Positions 51,240 to 61,095 are shown, counted from the first letter of the stretch. The stretch is 64,000 nucleotides of DNA from Arthrobacter sp. SO5 (GCF_020532805.1 NZ_MQTQ01000065.1:70146-134145); one strand, 5' to 3'. Notes: a model not told the origin generated them from the sequence alone. Numbers and translations are program-made.

Positions 51240-53005
51240 AGCGTGTCCTCCAGGACGAGCTGGGAAGCGGCAATCTCCCGGTAAACCGGGGAGGATTCCA
51301 TCAGTTCCGCATGCGTGCCCTGGGCCGCGAGGCGGCCCTTGTCCAGCACCAGGATCAGGGCGGCGTCCACGATCGTGGACACACGTTCGGCCACGATCAG
51401 GACAGTCGCCGAGCGCAGCAGCGGCGCGACGGCCTCCCGCAGCCGGCGGTCGGTGCCGTAGTCCAGCGCGGAGTAGCTGTCGTCAAACAGGTAGACGGGC
51501 GCCTTCCGGAGAAGTGCGCGGGCGATGCACAGCCGCTGCCGCTGGCCGCCGGAGAAATTGGTCCCGCCCTGGCTCACGGGCGATTGCAGCCCCTGCGGCA
51601 GATCACGGACGAACTCTCCGGCCTGGGCGGTTTCGAGCATGTGCCACAGTTCCGCGTCCGTGGCCTCCGGTGCCCCCATTCTCAGGTTCTCCGCAAGGGT
51701 CCCGGAGAACAGGTGGGAATGCTGGGGTACGAGGGCGATCAGGCCGCGGAGCCGAGCCAGCGGTAGCTGGCGGACGCTGCGGCCGCCGATGCGGATCTCG
51801 CCCCCGGTGGCGTCCAGGAAGCGGGGCAGGAGGTTCAGCAGGGTCGTCTTGCCGCTGCCGGTGGCGCCGATGATCGCCGTCGTCGTCCCCGGCACGGCCG
51901 TGAAGCTCACGCCATCAAGCACCGGCGCTTCGGCGCCGGGATAGGCGAAGGTGACCTCGCGGAACTCCACCGTGCCGCCGGCGGGGCCAGCGGCACCCTG
52001 TCCGGCTTCGGCGTCGTCCGTGCCGGGTTCCGCCGAACCCGGGCCGTCGGTGATAGCAGGCGCCGTGTCCAGCACCGCCTGGATCCGTTCGGCGCACGCG
52101 GCCGCGCGCGGGGCCGTCATGAACACGTACATTGCCATCATGATGGCAATCAGGATCTGCAGAATGTAGGCGATGAAGGCCGTGAGCGCTCCGAGGCGCA
52201 TTTCGCCGGACTGGATCCGGTGTCCGCCGAACCAGACGACGCCTACGGAGGACAAGTTGACCACCAGCATGATCATGGGCATCATGCCCGCGACCAGGAG
52301 CGCCGAGTGCAGATTGTTCCGGGTGAGCTCCTTGTTGGCCGTGTCAAAGCGGCGGATCTCGTGGCCCTGCCGGACGTAGCCGCGGATCACGCTGGCGCCC
52401 ATGATCTGTTCCCGCAGCACCCTGCTGATCCGGTCGATGAGCCACTGTCCCTGCCGGTAGAGCGGAATGAGCCGGCGCACGATCACTGCCATGATGCCCG
52501 CCAGAACGGGCACCACCGCGACCACGATGCCGGCCAGGACGACGTCCTGTTGGACGGCCAGCGCAATGCCGCCGATGAAGATGACGGGCGCCGCGATCAG
52601 CATGGTGAAAACGAGGACGGCGAGGCTCTGGATCTGTATGACGTCGTTGGTGGCCCGTGTGACCAGGCTTGGCGCGCCGAAGTCGCCTACTTCCTGGGAG
52701 GACATGGCCTGAACCTTGGTGAAGAGCTCCCCGCGCAGCTGGCGGCCCAGCTCCATGGCCACCACGGCGCCCAGGTAACCGGCCGCGATGGCGGCGAGGA
52801 CCTGGACCGCGGCGATGCCGGCCATCCACGACCCGAGTTTCGGGATCTCCCCCGTGTTGCCGGCGACGATGCCGTCGTCAATGATGGCAGCGTTCAGCGT
52901 CGGAAGGAGCAGGGTGGCGGTGCTCTGCACGAGCTGCAGGAGCACGATTGCCAGGACGGCGCCCTTATGGGCGGACAGCAACCGCCTCATCAGGCCAATA
53001 AGCAC
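51236..53005 (-). CDS. ABC exporter half-transporter, degenerate-site subunit
   Basis: A 589-residue half exporter with six membrane helices and an ATPase domain. Walker A GATGSGKTT and signature FSGGQRQRL are intact, but Walker B ends VYLFDDSYSALD (Asp in place of the catalytic Glu) and the H-loop is VAERVST (Glu in place of His). Such changes mark one non-hydrolytic site in heterodimeric exporters of the TM287/288 or BmrCD kind. GTG start with a GGAGG site; a TACAAT box and a CRP-like palindrome lie upstream. First gene of the exporter-regulator operon. Confidence 0.9.
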   Translation of the reverse strand: MLIGLMRRLLSAHKGAVLAIVLLQLVQSTATLLLPTLNAAIIDDGIVAGNTGEIPKLGSWMAGIAAVQVLAAIAAGYLGAVVAMELGRQLRGELFTKVQAMSSQEVGDFGAPSLVTRATNDVIQIQSLAVLVFTMLIAAPVIFIGGIALAVQQDVVLAGIVVAVVPVLAGIMAVIVRRLIPLYRQGQWLIDRISRVLREQIMGASVIRGYVRQGHEIRRFDTANKELTRNNLHSALLVAGMMPMIMLVVNLSSVGVVWFGGHRIQSGEMRLGALTAFIAYILQILIAIMMAMYVFMTAPRAAACAERIQAVLDTAPAITDGPGSAEPGTDDAEAGQGAAGPAGGTVEFREVTFAYPGAEAPVLDGVSFTAVPGTTTAIIGATGSGKTTLLNLLPRFLDATGGEIRIGGRSVRQLPLARLRGLIALVPQHSHLFSGTLAENLRMGAPEATDAELWHMLETAQAGEFVRDLPQGLQSPVSQGGTNFSGGQRQRLCIARALLRKAPVYLFDDSYSALDYGTDRRLREAVAPLLRSATVLIVAERVSTIVDAALILVLDKGRLAAQGTHAELMESSPVYREIAASQLVLEDTL

Positions 53006-53073
53006 CGCACCTCCATCATTGGACCAGGGCGCGGGGCCGGAATCCCAAGGCGGCCGCCCCGCACTGCTTCGAC

Positions 53074-53091
53074 ATTGTAACCATGATCACA
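53074..53091. promoter_or_regulatory. exporter operon promoter with CRP-like box
   Basis: TACAAT on the minus strand (53074-53079) overlaps a palindrome at 53076-53091, TGTAA-N6-TCACA, one base from the CRP/GlxR consensus TGTGA-N6-TCACA. It lies about 70 bp before the exporter start. Confidence 0.4.
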
Positions 53092-53153
53092 GGGTGCTCC
53101 GTTGTCACATGCACCGGGTGGCCGTTACGGGCTTTTGACGACCGCCGCACCGC

Positions 53154-53932
53154 TTAGCTTCGTTTCCGTGCGACGGCAAAGATCCTGCGGAACGGGAAGA
53201 GCGTTCCATGCGCGCTGGGAGGATACGCCCCGGCGAGCCGGGCCGCATATGCTGCTTCAAATTCGCGGGCCTCCCCGGCGGTCAGGGCTGCCAGAACCGG
53301 CCTGAGTCCCGTGCCGCGGACCCACTCCAGGACGGGGTTCCCGCCCGGCAGGAGCTGCTGGTAGGTGGTCTCCCACGCGTCGGCATCGCAGCCGGCATCG
53401 AGCATGATGTTGAGGTAGTCGGCCGCTTCTCCCACGGCGTTCTCGTGGCGCAGCACGCCGGCCAGCCGGCCGGACCAGTCCGGAGACTCGGCCAGTGCGC
53501 GCATCAGGGTGTGCGAGGGGGACGTGAAGTTGCCGGGCACCTGCAGTGCGAACCACGCACCGGGCCTGAGCGCGGCCAGCCAGCGCGGCAGCATTTCCCG
53601 GTGGCCCGGAACCCATTCAGGGCCGCGTTGGTGACCACCACGTCGGTCGCACCGGGCGGCATCCAGCCGGCAATGTCCGCGAGGCGGAAAGACAAGTTGG
53701 CTGACTGTTCCGCGTAGTCGCCGGACCCTGCCAGCATTTCCGGCGAAGAATCGAGGCCCACGACCTCTGCCGTAGGCCAGCGTTCCGCGAGGGTGGCCGT
53801 CAGATTGCCGGGCCCGCAGCCGAGATCGACGACGTGCTGCGGGGTGTCCGCGCGAATCCGGGCGGTCAGGTCAAAGAACGGCCTGTCCCGGTAGTCCCCG
53901 AACTGCACATATTTAGCAGGATCCCACTTCAC
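53154..53932 (-). pseudogene. tam: trans-aconitate 2-methyltransferase, frameshifted
   Basis: The N-terminal part (start [24 protein letters not shown] motif [27 protein letters not shown]) reads in one frame and the C-terminal part ([23 protein letters not shown] onward) in another. The switch is near 53613-53620: adding one base restores [15 protein letters not shown], which matches Tam. One base is therefore missing in the codon before TGG, by mutation or sequencing error. Tam methylates trans-aconitate. GTG 53932 is preceded by GGAGGA. If intact, the product would be about 259 residues. Confidence 0.85.
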
Positions 53933-54029
53933 GTCTTCCTCCAGCCTCCGGCGACCGTGCACCTCCGGAAGCGTAACCCCGGCCGGAGGCGGGCCGAGGG
54001 AGGCTCCCCCGCCACTAAGCTGGAGAGTA

Positions 54030-56576
54030 ATGAAACTCGTTGATCAGCTCCCCGCCCCGGCCGCCCGAGTCCCAGGCAGGACCGGCCTTGATCCGGATGA
54101 GCTGTACACCCGTTTCGTCGAGTGGACCGAGAGCCGCGGGCTGGCCCTCTACAGCGCCCAGGACGAAGCCATCATGGAGCTGGCCTCCGGCGCCAACGTC
54201 ATCCTGGCGACCCCCACCGGCTCCGGCAAGTCGCTCGTCGCGATCGCGCTGCACTTCCAGGCCATGTCCCGCGGCCAGCGCAGCTACTACACCGCGCCCA
54301 TCAAGGCGCTCGTGTCCGAGAAGTTCTTCGCCCTGTGCGAAATTTTCGGCGCCGAGAATGTCGGCATGATCACCGGGGACTCCGGCGTCAACCAGGACGC
54401 CCCCATCATCTGCTGCACCGCGGAAATCCTCGCCAACACCGCGCTCCGCGAGGGCTCGGCCGCCGAGCTCGGCGCCGTTGTCATGGACGAATTCCACTTC
54501 TACTCCGACCCGCAGCGCGGCTGGGCGTGGCAGGTGCCGCTGCTGGAACTCCCGCAGGCGCAGTTCCTGCTGATGTCCGCGACGCTCGGCGACGTCAGCC
54601 GCTTCGAGGCGGGGATCACGGATCTGACCGGACGCCCCACCACCACTGTCAGCTCGGCGGAACGCCCCATCCCGCTGCACTACTACTACGAGCAGACCCC
54701 GGTGCACGAGACCCTTGAGGAGCTCCTCGCGACGAAGCAGGTCCCGGTCTATGTCGTGCACTTCAGCCAGGCCGAGGCGATCGAGCGGGCCCAGAACCTT
54801 ATGAGCATCAACGTCTGCACCCGGGAGGAAAAGGACAAGATCGCGGAGCTGATCGCCGGCTTCCGGTTCGCTGCCGGCTTTGGCAAGACGCTGAACCGGC
54901 TCGTCCGGCACGGCATCGGCGTCCACCACGCCGGCATGCTGCCCAAATACCGCCGGCTCGTCGAGCAGCTGGCCCAGGCCGGCCTGCTCAAGGTCATCTG
55001 CGGCACCGACACCCTCGGGGTGGGCATCAATGTACCCATCCGTACCGTGCTGTTCACGGCGCTGAGCAAGTACGACGGCGTCCGCACCCGGGTGCTGAAC
55101 TCCCGCGAGTTCCACCAGATCGCCGGCCGTGCCGGCCGCGCTGGCTACGACACGGCCGGGACCGTGGTGGTGCAGGCGCCGGAGCACGTGACGGAAAACG
55201 TCAAGGCGATGGCGAAGGCCACCGCCAAGTTCGGCGATGACCAGAAAAAGCTGCGCCAGGTGGTCAAGAAGAAGCCGCCCGAGGGCTTTGTGTCGTGGGG
55301 CGAGCCGACCTACAAGCGCCTCGTGGAGTCCGTCCCGGACCCGCTGACGTCCAGCTTCGCCGTGACCCACGCGATGCTGATGAACCTCATGGAACGGCCG
55401 GGCGACCCGTTCACAGCCGCACGCCGGCTGCTCACCGAGAACCACGAGCCGCGCTCCTCCCAACTGCAGCTTATGAAGAAGGCGCTCGGCATCTACCGGG
55501 AACTCCTGGCCGCCGGCGTCGTGGAGCGGATCCCGCTTCAGGAGCAGCGCCGGGACGGACGCACCGTCCGGCTGACGGTCCATCTGCAGCCCAACTTCGC
55601 CCTGAACCAGCCGCTGTCCCCGTTCGCCCTCGCGGCGCTGGAACTCCTGGACCCGGAGGCGCCGTCGTACGCCCTCGACGTTGTGTCGGTGATCGAGTCG
55701 ACGCTGGAGAAGCCGCGGCAGATCCTCTCCGCGCAGCAGAAGAAGGCCCGCGGCGAGGCGATCGCCGCGATGAAGTCCGACGGCATCGAGTACGACCAGC
55801 GCATGGCCATGCTCGAGGACGTCACGTACCCGCAGCCGCTCGCTGAAATCCTCGGCGAGGCCTTTGAGGTCTACCGCAAAGCCGCCCCGTGGATCGGCGA
55901 CTTTGAGCTCGCGCCCAAGTCCGTGATCCGGGACATGTACGAGCGCGCCATGAACTTCGGCGAATTTGTGCAGTTTTACGGCCTGGCCCGCTCCGAGGGG
56001 ATCGTGCTGCGCTACCTTGCGGACGGCTTCAAGGCGCTGCGCCAGACCGTCCCCCAGGACGCCCTCCGCGAGGACCTCGAGGACCTCATCGCCTGGCTCG
56101 GCGAACTGGTCCGCCAGGTCGACTCGAGCCTGCTCGACGAGTGGGAAGAGCTCACCTCCGGCGCTGCGCCGACGCCGCACGACGCGCCGCCGCCCCCGCC
56201 GCCGTCGCTGACCTCCAACGTCCGCGCGTTCCGGGTGATGGTGCGCAACGAGATGTTCCGCCGCGTGGAACTGTTCGCGGACGAGGACGCCGCCGCCCTC
56301 GGCGAACTCGACGGCGCGTCCGGCTGGGACGCCGAGCGCTGGGAGGACGCGCTGGATGACTACTTCGACGAACACGACGACATCGGCACCGGCGCCGACG
56401 CCCGCGGCCCGGGTCTGCTGATCATCACGGAGGAGCCCGGGGTGTGGAAGGTCCGGCAGATCTTCGAGGACGCGGCCGGCAACCACGACTGGGGCATCTC
56501 GGCCGAGGTGGACCTTGGGGCCTCTGACGAGACCGGCACGGCGGTGGTCCGCGTGACGGACGTCAACCGGCTGTAG
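54030..56576 (+). CDS. DExH-box helicase with C-terminal DUF3516
   Basis: An 848-residue superfamily 2 helicase. Motif I is [10 protein letters not shown] near residue 60, motif II is MDEFHFY, motif III is LMSATLGD, and motif VI is [12 protein letters not shown]. The C-terminal half (from about residue 450) matches the DUF3516 extension of Ski2-like actinobacterial helicases, with a Pro-rich hinge (APPPPPPS) near residue 717. It probably unwinds RNA or DNA; the substrate is unknown. ATG has GGAGAG very close and a TAAGCT box 8 nt upstream. Confidence 0.88.
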   Translation: MKLVDQLPAPAARVPGRTGLDPDELYTRFVEWTESRGLALYSAQDEAIMELASGANVILATPTGSGKSLVAIALHFQAMSRGQRSYYTAPIKALVSEKFFALCEIFGAENVGMITGDSGVNQDAPIICCTAEILANTALREGSAAELGAVVMDEFHFYSDPQRGWAWQVPLLELPQAQFLLMSATLGDVSRFEAGITDLTGRPTTTVSSAERPIPLHYYYEQTPVHETLEELLATKQVPVYVVHFSQAEAIERAQNLMSINVCTREEKDKIAELIAGFRFAAGFGKTLNRLVRHGIGVHHAGMLPKYRRLVEQLAQAGLLKVICGTDTLGVGINVPIRTVLFTALSKYDGVRTRVLNSREFHQIAGRAGRAGYDTAGTVVVQAPEHVTENVKAMAKATAKFGDDQKKLRQVVKKKPPEGFVSWGEPTYKRLVESVPDPLTSSFAVTHAMLMNLMERPGDPFTAARRLLTENHEPRSSQLQLMKKALGIYRELLAAGVVERIPLQEQRRDGRTVRLTVHLQPNFALNQPLSPFALAALELLDPEAPSYALDVVSVIESTLEKPRQILSAQQKKARGEAIAAMKSDGIEYDQRMAMLEDVTYPQPLAEILGEAFEVYRKAAPWIGDFELAPKSVIRDMYERAMNFGEFVQFYGLARSEGIVLRYLADGFKALRQTVPQDALREDLEDLIAWLGELVRQVDSSLLDEWEELTSGAAPTPHDAPPPPPPSLTSNVRAFRVMVRNEMFRRVELFADEDAAALGELDGASGWDAERWEDALDDYFDEHDDIGTGADARGPGLLIITEEPGVWKVRQIFEDAAGNHDWGISAEVDLGASDETGTAVVRVTDVNRL

Positions 56577-56583
56577 CCGCTTG

Positions 56584-56589
56584 TAAACT
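56584..56589 (+). promoter_or_regulatory. -10 box of GNAT gene (leaderless type)
   Basis: TAAACT ends exactly 6 nt before the ATG at 56596. It lies 7 bp after the helicase stop, so the GNAT-peptidase pair can be transcribed separately. Confidence 0.5.
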
Positions 56590-56595
56590 CGGACA

Positions 56596-57096
56596 ATGAG
56601 TGTAATCCGGCCCGCGACGGCGAACGATGTCCCCGCAATCCTGCAGATGATCCACGATCTCGCCGTGTATGAGAAAGAACCCGACGCCGTCCGGAATACC
56701 CCGGAGCTGCTGACGGCGGCGCTGTTCGGCGAGAATCCCCGCGTCTTCGCCACCATGGCCGAGACCGACGACGGGGAGGTCCAGGGTTTCGCGCTGTGGT
56801 TCCTGAACTACTCCACGTGGGAGGGCGTCCACGGCATCTACCTCGAGGACCTGTACGTCACGCCCGGTTCCCGCGGCGAAGGCCACGGCAAGGCGCTCCT
56901 GCAGCACCTCGCCGCGACCGCCGTCGAACGCGGCTATGCCCGGGTGGAATGGAGCGTCCTGGACTGGAACGAACCCTCCATCAACTTCTACAAGAGGCTC
57001 GGCGCCGCCCCGATGGCGGAGTGGTCAACCTTCCGTCTCGCCGGCGAGGCTTTGGAAGCCTTCGGCTCCGCCCGGAAGGCCCAGTCCCGTGGCTGA
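56596..57096 (+). CDS. GNAT family N-acetyltransferase (SSAT-like)
   Basis: A 166-residue acetyl-CoA-dependent acetyltransferase. The N-terminus IRPATANDVPAILQMIHDLAVYEK and the core YLEDLYVTPGSRGEGHGKALL resemble spermidine/spermine or thialysine acetyltransferases; the acetyl-CoA loop is RGEGHG, and WNEPSINFYKRLGA is the usual final motif. The substrate is not certain. The stop overlaps the GTG of the next gene by 8 bp. Confidence 0.88.
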   Translation: MSVIRPATANDVPAILQMIHDLAVYEKEPDAVRNTPELLTAALFGENPRVFATMAETDDGEVQGFALWFLNYSTWEGVHGIYLEDLYVTPGSRGEGHGKALLQHLAATAVERGYARVEWSVLDWNEPSINFYKRLGAAPMAEWSTFRLAGEALEAFGSARKAQSRG

Positions 57097-58462
57097 GCAG
57101 CCGGCGGCCGGTCCCGGCGCCCGGGACTTGCTGGAGGCTGCGGCGGGGGTCCCCCACACCATCAGGGCACGGCACGAGTACCGCGGCATGCGCACCGCCG
57201 AACACTGCTTTGAAGTGCCCCTGGACCACTTCAGCGAGGATGGACCCGGCGGCGAGACGATCACCGTGTTCGCCCGCGAGTACGTTTCCACCGACCACAC
57301 CGCGAAGCAGGCCGCCGGGCTCCCCTGGCTCCTTTACCTGCAGGGCGGCCCCGGCGGGCGCGGCAACCGGCTGCCCGCCCTCGGCGGCTGGAGCAAGGCC
57401 GCGGCCAAGGACTTCCGCATCCTGATGCTGGACCAGCGCGGCACCGGGCTGTCCGCACCGATCGACCGCAACACCCTGCCGCTGCGCGGAAACGAGGCCG
57501 ACCAGGTCCGGTACCTGTCCCATTTCCGGGCCGACTCGATCGTCGCCGACGCCGAAGCCATCCGGCACGCCCTGGGCTCTGGCCCCTGGACCATCTACGG
57601 CCAGAGCTACGGCGGCTTCTGCGCCCTCAGCTATCTCTCCTTCGCCCCTGGGGGCCTGCGCGAGGTACTCGTCACAGGCGGCCTCGCCCCGCTGGCCGGC
57701 CCGGCGGACCGGGTGTACCGGGCCACCTTCCGGCGCGTCGCCGCGCGGAATGCCGAGTATTTCGACCGGTACCCGGAGGACCGTGAGGCCGTCACCCGGA
57801 TTGCCCGGCACCTGAGGGACACCGAGGAGTTCCTGCCCGACGGCGAACGGCTCACCGTGGAACGTTTCCAAATGGTCGGATCCTTCCTGGGCGGCAACAC
57901 CCGGGTCGATGCCCTGCACCACCTGCTTGAGGACGCCTTCGTCGGCACTCCTGCCGGCGACCGGCTCTCGGATGCCTTCCTCGAGCAGGTCCGCGGGCTT
58001 GTCTCCCGCTCCGCGAACCCGCTCTACGCGCTCATGCACGAATCGATCTACGGGCAGGGCGAGGCCACGGACTGGGCCGCGTGGCGGGTACTTCAGGACT
58101 TCCCGGAGTTCCGGCCCGACGCCCCCGAGCCACTGCTGACCGGGGAAATGGTCTACCCCTGGTACTTCGACCAGGATCCTGCGCTCCGCCCGCTGCGGAC
58201 CGTGGCGCAGTTGCTGGCAGAGAAGAACGACTGGACCCCGCTCTACAACCGGGAACGGCTCGCCCGCAACAGCGTTCCGGTGGCCGCCGCCGTCTACAGC
58301 CATGACATCTACGTGGACCGCGAACTGTCGCTGGAAACCGCGGCCGCGGTCCGGGGCCTGCAGGTCTGGGAATCCGCGGACTTCCACCACGACGGCATCG
58401 CGGACGACGGCGAGGGGATTTTTGCCCGGCTGCTGGGCATGACACGCTCCGTCAGGGACTGA
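57089..58462 (+). CDS. alpha/beta hydrolase, proline iminopeptidase-like (S33)
   Basis: A 457-residue hydrolase of the prolyl aminopeptidase type. The oxyanion segment LYLQGGPGGRG, DQRGTGLSAP and the nucleophile GQSYGGFCALSYL are clear; the catalytic histidine is probably in DFHHDGI near the C-terminus. No signal peptide is seen, so it is cytosolic and would trim N-terminal proline from small peptides. GTG 57089 overlaps the acetyltransferase stop; the longer frame starts inside that gene. Confidence 0.87.
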   Translation: MAEQPAAGPGARDLLEAAAGVPHTIRARHEYRGMRTAEHCFEVPLDHFSEDGPGGETITVFAREYVSTDHTAKQAAGLPWLLYLQGGPGGRGNRLPALGGWSKAAAKDFRILMLDQRGTGLSAPIDRNTLPLRGNEADQVRYLSHFRADSIVADAEAIRHALGSGPWTIYGQSYGGFCALSYLSFAPGGLREVLVTGGLAPLAGPADRVYRATFRRVAARNAEYFDRYPEDREAVTRIARHLRDTEEFLPDGERLTVERFQMVGSFLGGNTRVDALHHLLEDAFVGTPAGDRLSDAFLEQVRGLVSRSANPLYALMHESIYGQGEATDWAAWRVLQDFPEFRPDAPEPLLTGEMVYPWYFDQDPALRPLRTVAQLLAEKNDWTPLYNRERLARNSVPVAAAVYSHDIYVDRELSLETAAAVRGLQVWESADFHHDGIADDGEGIFARLLGMTRSVRD

Positions 58463-58463
58463 G

Positions 58464-58507
58464 CCGCGGCCGCTGCCGCCGCGGAGTTAGTCCCTTACCG
58501 CTAACTC
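58464..58507. terminator. double hairpin between convergent genes
   Basis: CCGCGGC/GCCGCGG (58464-58484) for the plus-strand peptidase, then GAGTTAG/CTAACTC (58484-58507), which includes the stop codon of the MFS gene on the minus strand. Confidence 0.65.
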
Positions 58508-59869
58508 CGAAGTCGCCAGACTGCGGTCACGCACGGCCGCGAGGAGCGCGACGACGAACACGACGGAGGCGACGGCGGCCGCCGCGAGGTTGAGGCCCTG
58601 GTAGCCGACGCCGCTCATCACCAGCCCGGAGAATCCTGCGCCGACCGCGCCGGCGACGCCCATCATGGTGTCCGACACACCCTGGACGAGGACACGGTCA
58701 TCGGTGCCGACGCTTTCGGCCAGCAGGGTGGAACCGGCGATGGTCGCCGCGGACCAGCCCAGTCCGAGCAGCACCAGGCCAACAGTCACCAGAGCCGGTT
58801 GGGCCTGGCCGAAGCCGGCCACGACGACCGCGAGCAGGATCAGGCCGTGGCCCAGCAGAATTACCGGGAGCCGGCCCGTCTTGTCCGTCAGCCAGCCCAT
58901 GACCGGGGAGAGGGCGTACATCCCCGCGATGTGCAGGGAGATAGTGAAGCCGATCAGGACCAGGACGTCGGTGCTGGCAGCGTGCGCGTGGCCGGCCGGC
59001 ATGTCCGCCAGGGGTCCCTCCGTCAGCAATTGCAGGTGCAGGGGCGTCATCGACATCACGGCGGCCATGCAGCCGTGCGCTGCAATGACAGCGAGGAGGG
59101 CCAGCCCTGCCCGTGGCGAGGCCCGGATGGCCCGGAGCCCGTGACGGAGGCCATGCCGCCGCCGGGCCTGGGAAGTCCCTCTGTCCGCGCCGCCGGCGGG
59201 GAGCCGCTGGCCGCCGGAACGGAGCCGGGCGGCGAGCAGCAGCGGATCCGGCCGCAAACCGATGAGCAGCAGCAGCGCGGCCAGCGCCAGCCCCGCCGTC
59301 GAAAACACGAAAGGCCCGGCCAGTGCCGGCAGGCCCAGGGCCTCCCCCACGAGCGCGCCGGGCCGGATCAAGTTGGGTCCGGCGACGGCGCCGATGGTCA
59401 CGGCCCAGACCACGATTGCCAGGGCGCGGCCGCGGCGTTCCGGCTCGGCGAGGTCGACGGCCGCGAAACGTGCCTGCAGGTTGGCGGCCGTGCCGAGCCC
59501 CAGCAGGGCCGCGGCCAGCAGCAGGACCGGGAAGCTCCCCGTCACGGTGGAGACGATCACCAGCAGTGCCCCGGTCATGGCGGCGAGCAGGCCCGTCACA
59601 AGGGAGGCCCGCCGGCCGCGTCGTCCGGCCAGCCCGGCGAGGGGCAGGGCGGCTGCCGCCGCGCCGAGGGTCATGGTGGTGGTGACCGATCCGGCCCAGG
59701 CGTTCGAGCCGGAGAGCTGGACGGCCAGCAGGGACCCGACGGACAGGCTGGCGCCGCTGCCCACCCCGCTGAGGAGCTGTGCAGTACTGAGGACCCAAAC
59801 GGTACGGCGCTGCACCCGTTGCGGGTCCAGCGCCGTACCCTCTGCAGCTGTCAGGCTAGAGCTTTTCAC
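58487..59869 (-). CDS. MFS transporter
   Basis: A 460-residue membrane protein with about twelve helices split by a cytoplasmic loop (roughly residues 205-245). The AGRRGRRASLVTGLLAAM loop after helix 2 and GWLTDKTGRLPVILLGHG in the second half are the paired MFS signatures. Likely a proton-coupled efflux carrier; substrate unknown. GTG 59869 is preceded after 6 nt by TAAGCT, a leaderless arrangement. terC is upstream in the same direction. Confidence 0.88.
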   Translation of the reverse strand: MKSSSLTAAEGTALDPQRVQRRTVWVLSTAQLLSGVGSGASLSVGSLLAVQLSGSNAWAGSVTTTMTLGAAAAALPLAGLAGRRGRRASLVTGLLAAMTGALLVIVSTVTGSFPVLLLAAALLGLGTAANLQARFAAVDLAEPERRGRALAIVVWAVTIGAVAGPNLIRPGALVGEALGLPALAGPFVFSTAGLALAALLLLIGLRPDPLLLAARLRSGGQRLPAGGADRGTSQARRRHGLRHGLRAIRASPRAGLALLAVIAAHGCMAAVMSMTPLHLQLLTEGPLADMPAGHAHAASTDVLVLIGFTISLHIAGMYALSPVMGWLTDKTGRLPVILLGHGLILLAVVVAGFGQAQPALVTVGLVLLGLGWSAATIAGSTLLAESVGTDDRVLVQGVSDTMMGVAGAVGAGFSGLVMSGVGYQGLNLAAAAVASVVFVVALLAAVRDRSLATSELAVRD

Positions 59870-59875
59870 GGTCCG

Positions 59876-59881
59876 AGCTTA
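59876..59881 (-). promoter_or_regulatory. -10 box of MFS gene (leaderless type)
   Basis: TAAGCT on the minus strand ends 6 nt before GTG 59869, inside the 26-bp gap after terC. Confidence 0.5.
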
Positions 59882-59895
59882 GCCGAACCGTGAGG

Positions 59896-60924
59896 CTACT
59901 CCGCGTCGCTCAGGCTCTTGTGGGAGTCTTCTTCGAGGCGGGAGTCTAGATTCGACTTCGAGGCCCTGGAGCTGATCAGGCTCGCAATGACGGCCACGAC
60001 GATGGTGCCGATGATGACCCCGAGCGAAACGTAGGTGGGGATCTCCGGGGCCCATTCAATGTGCTGGCCGCCGTTGATGAAGGGCAGTTCGTTGACGTGC
60101 ATGGCGTGCAGGATCAGCTTCACGCCGATGAACGCGAGGATCACGGAGAGCGCGTGCTTCAGGTAGATGAGGCGGGTCATCAGGCCGCCGAGCAGGAAGT
60201 ACAGCTGACGCAGGCCCATCAACGCGAAGATGTTGGCTGTAAAGACGATGAAGGCGCTCTGGGTCAGGCCGAAGATGGCGGGGATGGAGTCCACCGCGAA
60301 GAGCAGGTCCGTGAGGCCGATGGTCACGAAGACGATCAGCATGGGGGTGAAGACCTTCTTGCCGTCCACGACCGTGCGGAGCTTGCCGCCGTCGAACTTC
60401 TCCGACATCGGCAGGACCTTGCGGATCTGGGCGATCAGCGGGTTTTCCTTGTCTTCCTCGTCTTCGCCCTCGTCCTGGGCCTGCTTCCACGCGGTCCACA
60501 GCAGGAAGACGCCGAAGACGTAGAAGACCCAACTGAACTGTTCGATCACCACCGCGCCGAGGAGGATGAAGATGCCGCGCAGGATCAGCGCGATGATGAT
60601 GCCCACCATGAGCACTTCCTGCTGGTACTTACGCGGTACCGAGAAGCGGGCCATGATGATGATGAAGACGAACAGGTTGTCGATGCTGAGGCTGTATTCC
60701 GTGACCCAGCCGGCAATGAACTGCCCGCCGTACTCGGGGCCCGTGAAGGCGAACATGGCTCCGGCAAAGACGAGCGCGAGGGCGACGTAGAACGACACCC
60801 ACAGGCCGGCTTCCTTCATGGAGGGCTCGTGCGGACGTTTGAGGACCAGCAGCAGGTCGATGGCGAGGATGACGCCGAGGACGGCAAAGGAGCCGATCTC
60901 AAACCAGACGGGAAGTTCGGGCAC
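59896..60924 (-). CDS. TerC family integral membrane protein
   Basis: A 342-residue membrane protein with about nine helices and acidic membrane motifs (TEYSLSIDNLFVFIIIMARF, GLTDLLFAVDSIPAIFGLT) that define TerC/Alx. Several relatives export manganese or help metallate secreted proteins. A charged loop (EDEEDKENPL) lies in the middle and a charged tail at the end. GTG start with an AAAGG site. The 177-bp leader folds like a manganese riboswitch, which supports a role in manganese balance. Confidence 0.9.
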   Translation of the reverse strand: MPELPVWFEIGSFAVLGVILAIDLLLVLKRPHEPSMKEAGLWVSFYVALALVFAGAMFAFTGPEYGGQFIAGWVTEYSLSIDNLFVFIIIMARFSVPRKYQQEVLMVGIIIALILRGIFILLGAVVIEQFSWVFYVFGVFLLWTAWKQAQDEGEDEEDKENPLIAQIRKVLPMSEKFDGGKLRTVVDGKKVFTPMLIVFVTIGLTDLLFAVDSIPAIFGLTQSAFIVFTANIFALMGLRQLYFLLGGLMTRLIYLKHALSVILAFIGVKLILHAMHVNELPFINGGQHIEWAPEIPTYVSLGVIIGTIVVAVIASLISSRASKSNLDSRLEEDSHKSLSDAE

Positions 60925-60952
60925 GAAGAAGCCTTTCGCAGGGTACAGCTGA

Positions 60953-61095
60953 GTGGTGTAAGTCTCTCCGACTGCCCTGCATGTCCGGTGCTGTGCACCT
61001 GGTACTGGCTGGCTGCCCGCTACGCCCGGCAGGGCATCTGTGCCGTGCGTGTTGACGATCGTAGCGCTTGGGATACTCCCCTACGTCCGCACCAC
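60953..61095 (-). ncRNA. candidate yybP-ykoY manganese riboswitch upstream of terC
   Basis: On the minus strand the leader contains GTAGGGGAGTATCCC (GGGGAGTA at 61074-61081), the hallmark of the yybP-ykoY class. Pairings visible: GTGGTG (61090-61095) with CACCAC (60953-60958) closing the element; CGTAG with CTACG around the GGGGAGTA loop; TGCCCTGC (61029-61036) with GCAGGGCA (60973-60980); and GGTGC-TGT-GCACC (60987-60999) inside. terC-type genes are the classic targets of this switch, which turns expression on with Mn2+. Confidence 0.6.

Noticed and set aside
54015-56756. A 913-codon open frame antisense to the helicase
   Set aside because: Same cause: stop codons are rare opposite high-GC genes. 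The composition (Gly/Arg/His/Val-rich) is typical of shadow frames.
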